64,000 nt of DNA from Monoplex corrugatus (GCA_030674185.1 CM060314.1:32076314-32140313); one strand, 5' to 3'; positions 25,673-39,373 are shown, numbered from the stretch's first letter. Notes: generated by a model not told the origin, from the letters alone. Numbers and translations: made by a program.

Positions 25673-26460
25673 AGTAGAGAGAACCTGGAAGAGGATCCAG
25701 TTCGCAGGTTTTGAACGACATGGATCTGATTGTGTTGAAAATTTCTTCTTGTGAGACTGGGGTAAAAGTAGTGAGAGGTGTGCCAGAGAAGGAAGGGTCA
25801 GGTGGGCATGGTTGACAGGGTGTCCTGTCAAGCCTGTCACGAAGAGTTTGTATTTTGGTGGTGAAATACTTAGAGAATACAGATGGGAGTTCTTCATTTG
25901 TATGTTTTGTTGGGAGAGGCAAGTCTTTTCGTGTGCCAAGGAGATGATTCATGGTTGTAAAGAGTTCTTTTGAAGAAGAGGCATTCAGGATTTTGGTTTG
26001 GAAATAGCTTGTTTTTGCAGATGCAATGAGGGTGGATACTTTTGTTTTAGAGGCTTGGAAAAGTTGCCTGTGTACAGTGAGTTTGGATTTGCGCCAGCGG
26101 CGCTCTGCTCTGCGGCGGGCACGTTTTGTACAGGCTATCTCATGAGTGAGCCAGGGGGTAGGGGGGCGGTCAGGTAAAAGACGGGTTGTGGCTGGAGCAT
26201 GAGTGTCCAGAAGATGGTGGAGAGTAGTATAGAATTCATCGGCAAGGTTATGTGACTTTTCAGAAAGGAGACGGGAGGCATCAGATGAAAATGTGGAGAG
26301 GTCGATAGATTTGAGATTGCGTCGAGTCACTGTGCGCGTGGTACGGGAAGGAGGAGAAATGTCAAGAGAACAGAGAATTGCAGAGTGGTCAGATGGAAGG
26401 GCTGAAGTTAGACGGGTAGAAAGAACTAAGCAGTTGTTAGTAGCTGAATTGTGGTGTATG
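25673..26460 (-). pseudogene. CR1/L2 ORF2, endonuclease end and linker (truncated)
   Basis: The minus-strand frame contains the final endonuclease segment (SDHSAI followed by a short strand), then the helical basic linker (RARRRAERRWRKSK) that sits between endonuclease and RT in CR1/L2 elements, and the start of RT (SMSFKTCELDPLP). The N-terminal catalytic motifs of the endonuclease are absent because the insertion is truncated at 26,460. Confidence 0.8.
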
Positions 26461-29400
26461 CAAGATCTCCGTTTGTGGATTAAGAATAGTTTTATCTTTT
26501 GATCAGGTAAGTACGTAATATTCTCGAAAATCTGACTTGCACTTTATAGCTTGTTTTCTTGTTATGAAGGAGTAGTACCCATCATCCTTGAACATCTGAC
26601 TGATGACCTAATAATATCCTTTTCTATGTTTTTTCGTAATTCAGAAAGTACAAGGTCTTGCGGATTTTGACATTTGTTTGATTCACTGACTTCATGACTG
26701 ATTGGTTAATTGATTGTTTCCTTGGGATAAGTTGATTGATGAGTCCTGTTTCACGCATGATAGAATTAATTGAAAGGATGTTTGAGATAATGGAAAATTG
26801 ACTTAAATGACTGTGATGTGTTGGATTGGAGTCGTATCACAGTAATTTAAGGCACCTTTCTGTTCATCACTCTCACGTCTGTTTGTTTCCACTGACACTG
26901 ATACTTTGATCTGTTACCACTGTTGGTAAGTGTTTCTGGTTTTCATCTCTTCAGAAGTAAGAATTTTTTCATGACTCGGTGACTGAGTGGTTGAGTACTT
27001 GATTTTATTGCCATATATTGACTGATGAGTAGAATGTTTAAGCATAATAGAATTGATTGAAGAGTGTGTGAGATGAAAGGAGTGTGTGAGATAATGGAAA
27101 ATTGACTTAAATGACTGTGATGTGTTGTATTGGAGTCATATCACAGTAATTTAAGGAACCTTTCTGTTCATCACTCTAGCGTCCTGTTTGTTTCCACAGG
27201 TACAGTACTTTGATCCTGACCACTATTGGTAGATATTCTTAGTTAACATATTATTAGAATTAAGAATACTTGCGTCGGAATTTGTTTGGTTTTTTGCTTG
27301 AACAGCAGTTCCTAATAGTCTTTCAAGATCTCCTTTGAGATTAAGGAATAGTTTTATCTTTTGATCAGGTAAGTACGTAATATTCTCGAAAATCTGACTT
27401 GCACTTTATAGCTTGTTTTCTTGTTATGAAGGAGTAGGTACCCATCATCCTTGAAGATCTGACTGATGACCTAATAATATCCTTTTCTATGTTTTTTCGT
27501 AATCCACAAAGAAAAGGTCTTGCGATTTTGACATTTGTTTGATTCACTAGACTTCATGACTGATTGGTTAATTGATTGTTTCCTTGGTGATAAGTTTGAT
27601 TGATGAGTCCTGTTTCACGCATGATAGAATTAATTGAAAGGATGTTTGAGATAATGGAAAATTGACTTAAATGACTGTGATGTGTTGGATTGGAGTCGTA
27701 TCACAGTAATTTAAGGAACCTTTCTGTTCATCACTCTCACGTGCTGTTTGTTTCCACTGACACTGATACTTTGATCTCGTTACCACATGTTGGTAAGTGT
27801 TTCTGGTTTTCAATCTCTTCAGAAGTAAGAATTTTTTCATGACTCGGTGACTGAGTGGTTGAGTACTTGATTTTATTGCCATATATTGACTGATGAGTAG
27901 AATGTTTAAGCATAATAGAATTGATTGAAAGAGTGTGTGAGATAATGGAAAATTGACTTAAATGACTGTGATGTGTTGTATTGGAGTCATATCACAGTAA
28001 TTTAAGGAACCTTTCTGTTCATCACTCTAGCGTCCTGTTTGTTTCCACAGGTACAGATACTTTGATCCGTGACCACTATTGGTAAATGTTTCTAGTTAAC
28101 ATGTCTTTAGAATTAAGAATACTTGCGCGGAATTTGTTTGGTTTTTGCGAAGAGACAAGTTCCTAATAGCTTTCAAGATCTCCTTTGTGATTAAGAATAG
28201 TTTTATCTTTTGATCAGGTAAGTACGTAATATTCTCGAAAATCTGACTTGCACTTTATAGCTTGTTTTCTTGTTATGAAGGAGTAGGTACCCATCATCCT
28301 TGAAATCTGACTGATGACCTAATAATATCCTTTTCTATGTTTTTTCGTAATCAAAAGACAAGGTCTTGCGGATTTTGACATTTGTTTGATTCACTGACTT
28401 CATGACTGATTGGTTAATTGATTGTTTCCTTGGGATAAGTTGATTGATGAGTCCTGTTTCAGCATGAAATAATTGAAAGGATGTTGAGATATAATTGACT
28501 TAAATGACTGTGATGTGTTGGATTGGATCGTATCACAGTAATTTAAGGCACCTTTCTGTTCATCACTCTCACGTCTGTTTTTCCACTGACACTGATACTT
28601 TGATCTGTTACCACTGTTGGTAAGTGTTTCTGGTTTTCATCTCTTCAGAAGTAAGAATTTTTCATGACTCGGTGACTGAGTGGTTGAGTACTTGATTTTA
28701 TTGCCATATATTGACTGATGAGTAGAATGTTTAAGCATAATAGAATTGATTGAAAGAGTGTGTGAGATAATGGAAAATTGACTTAAATGACTGTGATGTG
28801 TTGTATTGGAGTCATATCACAGTAATTTAAGGAACCTTTCTGTTCATCACTCTAGCGTCCTGTTTGTTTCCACAGGTACAGATACTTTGATCCGTGACCA
28901 CTATTGGTAAATGTTTCTAGTTAACATGTCTTTAGAATTAAGAATACTTGCGCGGAATGTGTTTTGTTTTTGTGAAGAGACAAGTTCCTAATAGCTTTCA
29001 AGATCTCCTTTGTGATTAAGAATAGTTTTATCTTTTGATCAGGTAAGTACGTAATATTCTCGAAAATCTGACTTGCACTTTATAGCTTGTTTTCTTGTTA
29101 TGAAGGAGTATTACCCATCATCCTTGAACATCTGACTGATGACCTAATAATATCCTTTTCTATGTTTTTTCGTAATCCACAAAGAACAAGGTCTTGCGAA
29201 TTTTGACAATTGTTTGATTCACTGACTACATGACTGATTGTTTAATTGATTGTTTCCTTTGCGATAAGTTGATTGATGAGTCCTGTTTCACGCATGATAG
29301 AAGTAATTGAAAGGATGTTTGAGATAATGGAAAATTGACTTAAATGACTGTGATGTGTTGGATTGGAGTCGTATCACAGTAATTTAAGGCACCTTCTGTT

Positions 29401-32400
29401 CATCACTCTCAGGTGCTGTTTGTTTCCACTGACACTGATACTTTGATCTCTTGCCACTGTTGGTACGTGTTTCTGTTTTTCAACTCTTCAGAAGTAAGAA
29501 TTTTTTCATGACTCGGTGACTGAGTGGTTAAGTACTTGATTTTATTGCCATATATTGACTGATGAGTAGAATGTTTAAGCATAATAGAATTGATTGAAAG
29601 AGTGTGTGAGGTAATGGAAAATTGACTTAAATGACTGTGATGTGTTGTATTGGAGTCATATCACAGTAATTTAAGGAACCTTTCTGTTCATCACTCTAGC
29701 GTCCTGTTTGTTTCCACAGGTACAGATACTTTGATCCGTGACCACTATTGGTAAATGTTTCTAGTTAACATGTCTTTAGAATTAAGAATACTTGCACAGA
29801 TTTTGTTTGGTTTTTGCGAAGAGACAAGTTCCTAATAGCTTTCAAGATCTCCTTTGTGATTAAGAATAGTTTTATCTTTTGATCAGGTAAGTACTTAGTA
29901 TTCTCGAAAATCTGACTTGCACTTTATAGCTTGTTTTTTTGTTATGAAGGAGTATTACCCATCATCCTTGAACATCTGACTGATGACCTAATAATATCCT
30001 TTTCTATGTTTTTTCGTAATCCACAAAGAACAAGGTCTTGCGGATTTTGACATTTGTTTGATTCACTGACTTCATGACTGATTGGTTAATTGATTGTTTC
30101 CTTGGTGATAAGTTGATTGATGAGTCCTGTTTCACGCATGATAGAAGTAATTGAAAGGATGTTTGAGATAATGGAAAATTGACTTAAATGACTGTGATGT
30201 GTTTGGATTGGATTCGTATCACAGTAATTTAAGGCACCTTTCTGTTCATCACTCTCACGTTGCTGTTTGTTTCCACTGACACTGATACTTTGATCTCTTA
30301 CCACTGTTGGTAAGTGTTTCTGTTTTTGAACTCTTCAGAAGAAAGAGTTTTTTCACGACTCGGTGAATGAGTGGTTGAGTACTTGAGTTTACTGCCATAC
30401 ATTGACTGATGAGTAGAATGTTTAAGCATAATAGAATTGATTGAAAGAGTGTGTGAGATAATGGAAAATTGACTTAAATGACTGTGATGTGTTGTATTGG
30501 AGTCATATCACAGAAATTTAAGGAACCTTTCTGTTCATCACTCTAGCGTCCTGTTTTGTTTCCACAGGTACAGATACTTTGATCCGTGACCACTATTGGT
30601 AAATGTTTCTAGTTAACATGTCTTTAGAATTAAGAATACTTGCGCGGAATTTGTTTGTTTTTTGCGAAGAGACAAGTTCCTAATAGCTTTCAAGATTTGC
30701 GAAGAGACAAGTTCCTAATAGCTTTCAAGATCTCCTTTGTGATTAAGAATAGTTTTATCTTTTGATCAGGTAAGTACGTAATATTCTCGAAAATCTGACT
30801 TGCACTTTATAGCTTGTTTTCTTGTTATGAAGGAGTATTACCCATCATCCTTGAAGATCTGACTGATGACCAAATAATATCCTTTTCTATGTTTTTTCGT
30901 AATCCACAAAGAACAAGGTCTTGCGAATTTTGACATTTGTTTGATTCACTGACTACATGACTGATTGTTTAATTGATTGTTTCCTTTGCGATAAGTTGAT
31001 TGATGAGTCCTGTTTCACGCATGATAGAAGTAATTGAAAGGATGTTTGAGATAATGGAAAATTGACTTAAATGACTGTGATGTGTTGGATTGGAGTCGTA
31101 TCACAGTAATTTAAGGCACCTTTCTGTTCATCACTCTCACGTGCTGTTTGTTTCCACTGACACTGATACTTTGATCTCTTGCCACTGTTGGTACGTGTTT
31201 CTGTTTTTCAACTCTTCAGAAGTAAGAATTTTTTCATGACTCGGTGACTGAGTGGTTAAGTACTTGATTTTATTGCCATATATTGACTGATGAGTAGAAT
31301 GTTTAAGCATAATAGAATTGATTGAAAGAGTGTGTGAGGTAATGGAAAATTGACTTAAATGACTGTGATGTGTTGTATTGGAGTCATATCACAGTAATTT
31401 AAGGAACCTTTCTGTTCATCACTCTAGCGTCCTGTTTGTTTCCACAGGTACAGATACTTTGATCCGTGACCACTATTGGTAAATGTTTCTAGTTAACATG
31501 TCTTTAGAATTAAGAATACTTGCACAGATTTTGTTTGGTTTTTGCGAAGAGACAAGTTCCTAATAGCTTTCAAGATCTCCTTTGTGATTAAGAATAGTTT
31601 TATCTTTTGATCAGGTAAGTACTTAGTATTCTCGAAAATCTGACTTGCACTTTATAGCTTGTTTTCTTGTTATGAAGGAGTATTACCCATCATCCTTGAA
31701 CATCTGACTGATGACCAAATAATATCCTTTTCTATGTTTTTTCGTAATCCACAAAGAACAAGGTCTTGCGAATTTTGACATTTGTTTGATTCACTGACTA
31801 CATGACTGATTGGTTAATTGATTGTTTCCTTTGCGATAAGTTGATTGATGAGTCCTGTTTCACGCATGATAGAAGTAATTGAAAGGATGTTTGAGATAAT
31901 GGAAAATTGACTTAAATGACTGTGATGTGTTGGATTGGAGTCGTATCACAGTAATTTAAGGCACCTTTCTGTTCATCACTCTCACGTGCTGTTTGTTTCC
32001 ACTGACACTGATACTTTGATCTGTTACCACTGTTGGTAAGTGTTTCTGGTTTTCATCTCTTCAGAAGTAAGAATTTTTTCATGACTCGGTGACTGAGTGG
32101 TTGAGTACTTGATTTTATTTCCATATATTGACTGATGAGTAGAATGTTTAAGCATAATAGAATTGATTGAAAGAGTGTTTGAGGTAATGGAAAATTGACT
32201 TAAATGACTGTGATGTGTTGTATTGGAGTCATATCACAGCAATTTAAGGAACCTTTCTGTTCATCACTCTAGCGTCCTGTTTGTTTCCACAGGTACAGAT
32301 ACTTTAGATCGTGACCACTATTGGTAAATGTTTCTAGTTAACATGTCTTTAGAATTAAGAATACTTGCGCGAAATTTGTTTGGTTTTTGCGAAGAGACAA

Positions 32401-32415
32401 GTTCCTAATAGCTTT
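26461..32415. repeat. Satellite array, core continued, including the right CAAGATCT copy
   Basis: The right-hand target duplication (26461-26468) is followed by about seven further 0.84-kb units. A-type hairpins are near 26,803, 27,667, 28,497, 29,338, 30,183, 31,066 and 31,914. Some units share private variants with units left of the LINE: a 38-bp local duplication (about 22,730-22,799 and 30,664-30,730), GAAGAAAGAG/GGTGAATGAG variants at about 22,418-22,450 and 30,338-30,370, and a CACAGCAATTT variant next to both LINE copies. This shows multi-unit segmental duplication. Confidence 0.9.
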
Positions 32416-32750
32416 CAAGATCTAATAATAATAATATATTTTATTTATATAGCGCAAAATCTTGATAAAATCAAATCTAAGCGCTGAGCGTATACATGCA
32501 TACATACCTACATACATATGAGCGTATACATGCATACATACATGCTTACATACTTACATACATAAATCTAAGCTGAGCGTATACATGCATACATACATAC
32601 ATACATAAATCTAAGCGTATACATACATACATACATACATACGTACGCACATGCATACATAATAATTACAATATTTATATAGCACAAATCTCGACAAAAT
32701 CAAATCCAAGCGCCGAAAAGTCACACACGCACACACGCACGTACGCACAC

Positions 32751-32835
<85 letters not shown>

Positions 32836-33900
32836 TGGCCACAAATGGGGAGAAAAGAATAAAAGCAATAAAAGCAAGAATAAAACCAATGGAAAACCAC
32901 AGTGAGCACATCATATACAATTATATATTAAAACAAAGTGATTCCCCTCCGAGCGGACACAGGCTGCAGAGGGGGGTTGAGTGAGGTTAGGATTTTATGC
33001 AGAGGAGAAAAGGTGAGTTTTGAGAGCGGACTTGAAGGAGGCAAAAGTAGGTTGCTGACGGACTGAGAGAGGAAGTTTGTTCCAGGAGAGTGGACCAGAA
33101 ACAGAGAAGGCTCGTGGACCATAGGTATTGAGCTTAGTGCGTGGAAAGCGAAAAGTCAGAGGATCGGAGGCAGAGCGGAGGGTACGTGAGGGAACATAGA
33201 TCTCAAGTAGGCTTGACAGGTAATCGGGGGCTGCGTTATTGAGGCTTTTGTAGCACATGGTGTCTAGTTTGTACTGTATGCGCTTTGATACAGGGAGCCA
33301 GTGAAGTTGTGCCAGGAGAGGAGATATGTGGTCAGCTTTTTTCTTTTTGAGTACAAGGCGTACAGCATTGTTTTGAATGCGCTGTAGGATGTGAATGGTG
33401 GAGGCAGGAAGACAGACAGGAGTGAATTGCAATAGTCAATGCGAGACATTATGAAGGAGAGAACGAGTTTTGCAGTTGTTTCGACAGAGAGATACTTCCT
33501 GATCAGGCTTATACGATGGAGATGATAGTAGCAAGATGTAGCAGTTTGAGAAACAAAGTTGTTCATGGACAGGGTAGAGTCAATGCAGACACCAAGGTTT
33601 TTATCTGAATCAGAAATTGGGACTGATGTGTTACATAATGGGAGAGAAAGAGGAGGCAGCTGGGAAAGTTTCTGACGGGTGCCAATGAGGATAGCTTCTG
33701 TCTTGTCGTCATTAAGCTGAAGTCTATTGTGTGTCATCCAGTTCTTAATGTCCGAGTAACACTCAGTGGTGCGAGTCAACAGGCGCTGTATATTATCAGG
33801 TGAGTCACTATCTTGAAGTTGGGTGTCATCAGCATAGAAGTGGTGTTTTATAGAGTGGGAGTTGATGATGGTGGACAGGGGGGAGGTATAAGAGTGAAAA
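32416..33900 (-). mobile_element. Second copy of the CR1/L2 LINE, cut by the scaffold gap
   Basis: From the CAAGATCT at 32416-32423 the sequence repeats the first LINE copy almost base for base, 8,778 bp downstream, including its target site and flanking satellite variants. It is therefore a duplication and not an independent insertion. Differences include CA-tract length and a one-base deletion at about 33,413 that splits the RT frame (C-terminal part 32,995-33,432, upstream part above it). The element is lost into the gap at 33,901 within the RT domain, close to the YADD region. Confidence 0.9.
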
Positions 33901-34000
33901 NNNNNNNNNNNNNNNNNNNNNNNNNNNNNNNNNNNNNNNNNNNNNNNNNNNNNNNNNNNNNNNNNNNNNNNNNNNNNNNNNNNNNNNNNNNNNNNNNNNN
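33901..34000. other. Assembly gap (100 N)
   Basis: Exactly 100 Ns, a conventional fixed-size scaffold gap. The sequence type differs on the two sides (LINE on the left, 57-bp array on the right), so the true size and adjacency are unknown. Confidence 0.99.
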
Positions 34001-37000
34001 TCACAAAGGATTACTTGTGTTTTCCTTTTTGGAGTGTTATGTGAAAGTGTTCTGAAGCCAACACTGGATTACTTGTGTTTTCCATTTTGGAGTATATGTG
34101 AAAGTGTTGTGAAGCCAAAAATGGATTTCTTGTGTTTCCCTTTTTTGGTGTATTATGTGAAAGTGTTCTGCAGCCGACAATGGATAACTTGTGTTCCTCT
34201 TCCTGGGGTGTTATGTGAAAGCATTCTGAAGATGACAACGGATTACTTGTGTTCCCCTTTTGGAGTATTATGTGAAAATGTTCTGCAGCTGACAATAGAT
34301 TATTTGTGTTCCCCGTTTTGGAGTATTATGTGAAAGTGTTAAGAAGCCGACGATGGATTACTTGTGTTCCCCTCCTTTGAGTATTATGTGAAATTGTTCT
34401 GCAGCCGAAAATGGATTACTTGTCTTCCCCTCTTTAGAGTAATATGTGAAAGTGTTGTGAAGCTAACAATGGATTACTTGTGTTCTCCTTTTGGATGTAT
34501 TAATGTGAAAATGTTCTGAAGCCGACAATGGATAAACTTGTGTTCCTCTTCCTCGGGTATTATGTGAAAGCATTCTGAAGATGACAATGGATTACTTGTG
34601 GTCCCCTTTTGGAGTACTATGTGAAAGTGTTCTGAAGCCGACAATGGATTACTTGTGGTATCCTTTCTGGAGTATTATGTGAAAGAATTCTGAAGATGAC
34701 AGTGGATTACTTGTGTTCACCATTTGGAGTATTATGTGAAAGTGTTGTGAAGCCGACGATGGATTACTTCTGTTCCACTTCTTGGAGTATTATGTGAAAT
34801 TATTCTGCATCCGAAAATGGATTACTTGCCTTCCCATCTTTGGAGTATTATGTGAAAGTGTTGTAAAGTCGACAATGGATTGTTTGTGTTCCCCTTTTGG
34901 AATATTATGTGAACGTGTTCTGAAGCTTACCATGGATTACTTGTGTATCCTTTTTGGAGTATTATTTGAAAGTGTTGTGAACCGACAAATGGATCTTACT
35001 AGATTGGAATTCTTTCTGGATTATGTGTAAACTTGGTTATGTGAAGCCCACAATGGATTACTTGTGGTATCCTTTCTGGAGTTTTATGTAAAGTGTTGTG
35101 AAGCCACAATGGATTACCTGTGGTATCCTTTCGGGAGTGTTACGTGAAAGTGTGAAGCCGACAATGGATTACTTTTGTTATCCTTTCTGGAGTATCATGT
35201 GAAAGTGTTCAGAAGCCGACAATGGATTACTTGTTTTCTCCTTTTCGGATTATTATGTGAAAGTGTTCTGAAGCCGAAAATGGATTACTTGTGTTATCCT
35301 TTCTGGAGTATTATGTGAAAGTGTTGTGAAGCCGACAATGGATTACTTGTATTCCCCTTTTTGGATTATTATGTGAAAGTGTTGTGAAGTCGACAATGGA
35401 TTACTTGTATTCCCCTTTTTGGAGTATTATGTGAAAGTGTTGGAAGCCATCGGAGATCACTTGTGTTCCCCTTTTTGGGGAATTATGTGAAAGTGTTTGA
35501 AGCTCACAAAGGATTACTTGTGTTTTCCTTTTGGAGTGTTATGTGAAAGTGTTCTGAAGCCAACACTGGATTTTTGTGTTTTTCCTTTTGGGTATATGTG
35601 AAAGGTTCTGCAAACCGACAATGGATAACTTGTGTTCTCTTCCTGGTGTTATGTGAAAGCATTCTGAAGATGACAACGGATTACTTGTGTTCCCCTTTTG
35701 GAGTATCATGTGAAAATGTTCTGCAGCTGACAATAGATTATTTGTGTTCCCCGTTTTTGGAGTATTATGTGAAAGTGTTAAGAAGCCGACGATGGATTAC
35801 TTGTGTTCCCCTCCTTTGAGTATTATGTGAAATTGTTCTGCAGCCGAAATGGATTACTTGTCTTCCCCTCTTTAGAGTAATATGTGAAAGTGTTGTGAAG
35901 CCAACAATGGATTACTTGTGTTCTCCTTTTGGAGTTTTATGTGAAAGTGTTGTGAAGCCCACAGAATGGATTACTTTGTGGAACTTCTGAATATGAATGT
36001 TTAATGTGTGGGTGAACCGACAATGGATTACTTGTGGTACCTTTCTGGAGTGTATGTTAAAGTGTTGTGAACCGACAATGGATTACTTGTGTTAACCTTT
36101 TGGAGTATGATGTTAAAGTGTTGTGAACCGACAATGGATTACTTGTGTTCCTTTCTGGAATCATGTGAAAGTGTTGTGAGCTCCACAATGGATTACTTGT
36201 GGTATCCTTTTGGAGTATAATGTGAAAGTGTTGTGAAGCCCACAATGGATTACTTGTGGTTTTCCTTTCTGGAGTATTATGTGAAAGGTTTGAAGCACAA
36301 TGGATAACTTGTGATATCCTTTAGGAGTATTATGTGAAAGTGTTCTTAAGCTGACACAGGCATTACTTGTGATATCCTTTCTGGAGTATTATGTGAAATT
36401 GTTCTGAAGCCGACAATGGATTACTTGTGTTCCCCTTTTGGAGTATTATGTGATTTGTTCTGAAGCCGACAATGGATTACTTGTGTTCCCTTTTGGAGTA
36501 TTATGTTACATGTATTGTGAATCTGAAAGATGGATTACTCGTGTCTCCCTTTTGGATGTATTATGTTAAAGTGTTCTGAATCCGACAATTGATTACCTTG
36601 GTATCCTTTCGGAGTGTTAGTGAAAGTGTTTGAAGCCACAATAGATTACTTTTGTATCCTTTCTGGAGTATCATGTGAAAGTGTTCAGAAGCCGACAATG
36701 GATTACTTGTTATTCACCTTTCGGATTATTATGTGAAAGTGTTCTGAAGCCGAAAATGGATTACTGTGGTTATCCTTTCTGGAGTATTATGTGAAAGTGT
36801 TGTGAAGCCGACAATGGATTACTTGTATCCCCTTTTGGATTATTATGTGAAAGTGTTGTGAACCAACAATGGATTACTTGTATCCCTTTTGGATTATTAA
36901 TGTGAAAGTGTTGTGAAGCCCGATAATGGATTACTTGTATCCCTTTTTGGATTATTATGTGAAAGCGTTGTGAAGTCGACAATGGATACTTGTGTTCCCC

Positions 37001-39373
37001 TTTTGGAGTATTATGTGAAAGTGTTTGAAGCCGACATGGATACCCATGGTATCCTTTTGGGAGTAGGTTCGTGGTACCTATTCTGGAGTATTGTGCGAGA
37101 TGGTTTGTGAAGCAGACAATGGATTACTTGTGTTCCCCATTTTGGATTATATGGGGTAAAAGTGTTCTGAAGCTGACAATAGATTACTTGTGTTCCCCTT
37201 TTGGAGTATTATGTGAAAATGCTGTGAAGCCATCGACAAGATCACTTGTGTTCCCCTTTTTGGGGAATTTAGTGAAAGTGTTCTGAAGCTCACAAAGGAT
37301 TACTTGTGTTTTCCTTTCTGGAGTATCATGTTAAAATGTTCAGAAGCCGACAATGGATTACTTGTGTTCTCCTTTTCGGAGTATTTTGTGCAAGTCTTCT
37401 GAAGCGACAATGGATTACTTGTGTTCCCGTTTTTACAGTATAATCTGAAAGTGTTGTGAAGCTGACAAAGAATTATTTGTATTCCTTTTTATGGAGTATT
37501 ATGTGAAAGTGTTCTGAAGCTGATAATGGATTACTAGTGTTCCCCGTTTTGGAGTATTATGTGAAAATGTTCTGAAGCCATCAGTAGATCACTTGTGCTC
37601 CCCTTTTTGGGGAATTATGTGAAAGTGTTCTGAAGCTCACAATGGATTACTTGTGTTTTCCTTTTTGGAGTGTTATGTGAAAGTGTTCTGAAGTCAACAC
37701 TCGATTACTTGTGTTTTCCATTTGGGAATATATGTGAAAGTGTTGTGAAGCCAAAAATGGATTTCTTGTGTTCCCTGTTTGGTGTATTATGTGAAATTGT
37801 TAGAAGCCGACGATGGATTACTTGTGTTCCCCTTCTGGAGTATTATGTGAAATTGTTCTGCAGCTGAAATGGATTACTTGTCTTTCCCTCTTTGGAGTAA
37901 TACGTGAAAGTGTTGTGAAGCTGACAATGGATTACTTGTGTTCTCCTTTTGGATGTATTATGTGAAAATGTTCTGAAGCTGACAATGGATAACTTGTGTT
38001 CCTCTTCCTCGGGTTTATGTGAAAGCATTCTGAAGATGACAATGGATTACTTGTGTTCGCCCTTTGGAGTATTATGTGAAAGTGTTGTGCAGTTGACAAT
38101 AGATTACTTGTGTTCCCCGTTTTGGAGTATTATGTGAAAGTGTTAAGAAGCCGGCGATGGATTACTTCTATTCCCCTTCTTTGAGTATTATGTGAAATTG
38201 TTTTGCAGCCGAAAATGGATTACTTGTCTTCCCCTCTTTGGAGTAATATGTGAAAGTGTTGTGAAGCTGACAATGGATTACTTGTGTTCTCCTTTTGGAT
38301 GTATTATGTGAAAATGTTCTGAAGCCGACAATGGATAAGTTGTGTTCCTCTTCCTCGGGTATTATGTGAAAGCATTTTGAAGATGACAATGGATTACTTG
38401 TGTTCCCCTTTTGGAGTACTATGTGAAAGTGTTCTGAAACCGACAATGGATTACTTGTGTTATCCTTTCTGAGTATTATGTGAAAGTGTTGTGAAGCCGA
38501 CAGTGGATTACTTTTGTTATCTTTTCTGGAGTATCATGTGAAAGTGATCAGAAGACGACAATGGATTACTTCTCTTCCCCTTTTTGGATTGTTATGTGAA
38601 AGCGTTGTGAAGTTGACAATGGAGTACTTGTGTTCGCCTTTTGGAGTATTATGTGAAAGTGTTGTGAAGCCGACAATGGGTTACCTGTGGTATCCTTTCG
38701 GAGTGTTACATGAAAGTGTTGTGAAGCCGACAATGTATTACTTTTGTTATCCTTTCTGGAGTATAATGTGAAAGTGTTTGGAAGCCGACAATGGATTACT
38801 TGCTGTTCCCTTCTTTGAGTATTATGTGAAATTGTTCTTCAGCCGAAAATGGATTACTTGTCTTCCCCTCTTTGGAGTAATATGTGAAAGTGTTGTAAGC
38901 TGACGATGGATTACTTGTGTTCTCCTTTTGGATATATTATGTGAAAATGTTCTGAAGCCAACAATGGATTAGTTGTTATCCCCTTTTTGGAGTATGTGAA
39001 ATTGTTCTGAAGCCGACAGTGGATTACATGTGTTCCCCTTTTGGAGTGTTATGTGAAATTGTTCTGAAGCCGACAGTGGGTTACTTGTGTTCCCCTTTTT
39101 GGAGTATCATGTGAAAGTGTTCTGAAGCCAACAATGGATTACTTGTGTTCCCCTGATTTGAGTATCATGTGGAAGTGTTCTGAAGCTGACAATGTATTAC
39201 TTGTGTTATCCTTTCTGGAGTATTATGTGAAAGTGTTCAGAAGCCGACAATGGATTACTTGTATTCCCTTTTCTGGAGTATCATGTTGAAGTGTTCTGAA
39301 GCTGACGTTGGATTATTTGTGTTCCCTTTTTTGGAGTATTTTGTGAACCTGTTCTGAAGCCGACAATGGATTA
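34001..39373. repeat. 57-58-bp tandem array
   Basis: About 90 copies of a 57-58-bp unit lie head-to-tail, with landmarks TATGTGAAAGTGTT, GAAGCCGACAATGG and ATTACTTGTGTTCCCCTTTT. A 57-bp unit is a multiple of three, so long spurious frames of 19-residue period appear on both strands (for example around GVLCESVVKSTMDYL). Units of 56 or 58 bp break them. Similar blocks recur at about 34,000-34,560, 35,500-35,930 and 37,590-38,340, indicating a higher-order structure. The array ends abruptly at 39,373; its left end is hidden by the gap. Confidence 0.92.

Larger units (their letters stand above)
23646..26460 (-). mobile_element. CR1/L2-type LINE, 5'-truncated, minus strand
   Basis: The element lies between two CAAGATCT copies inside the satellite. 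Its 3' end is at the left: an (ATT)n tail after the GCGCTATATAAAT-type motif common to L2-like 3' ends, preceded by a 3' UTR rich in ATAC and CA repeats. It encodes the end of an endonuclease domain (a SDHSAI segment near 26,385-26,400), then a linker and RT. The 5' truncation inside the endonuclease is the usual result of incomplete target-primed reverse transcription. One frameshift at about 25,672 breaks the ORF. Confidence 0.9.
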
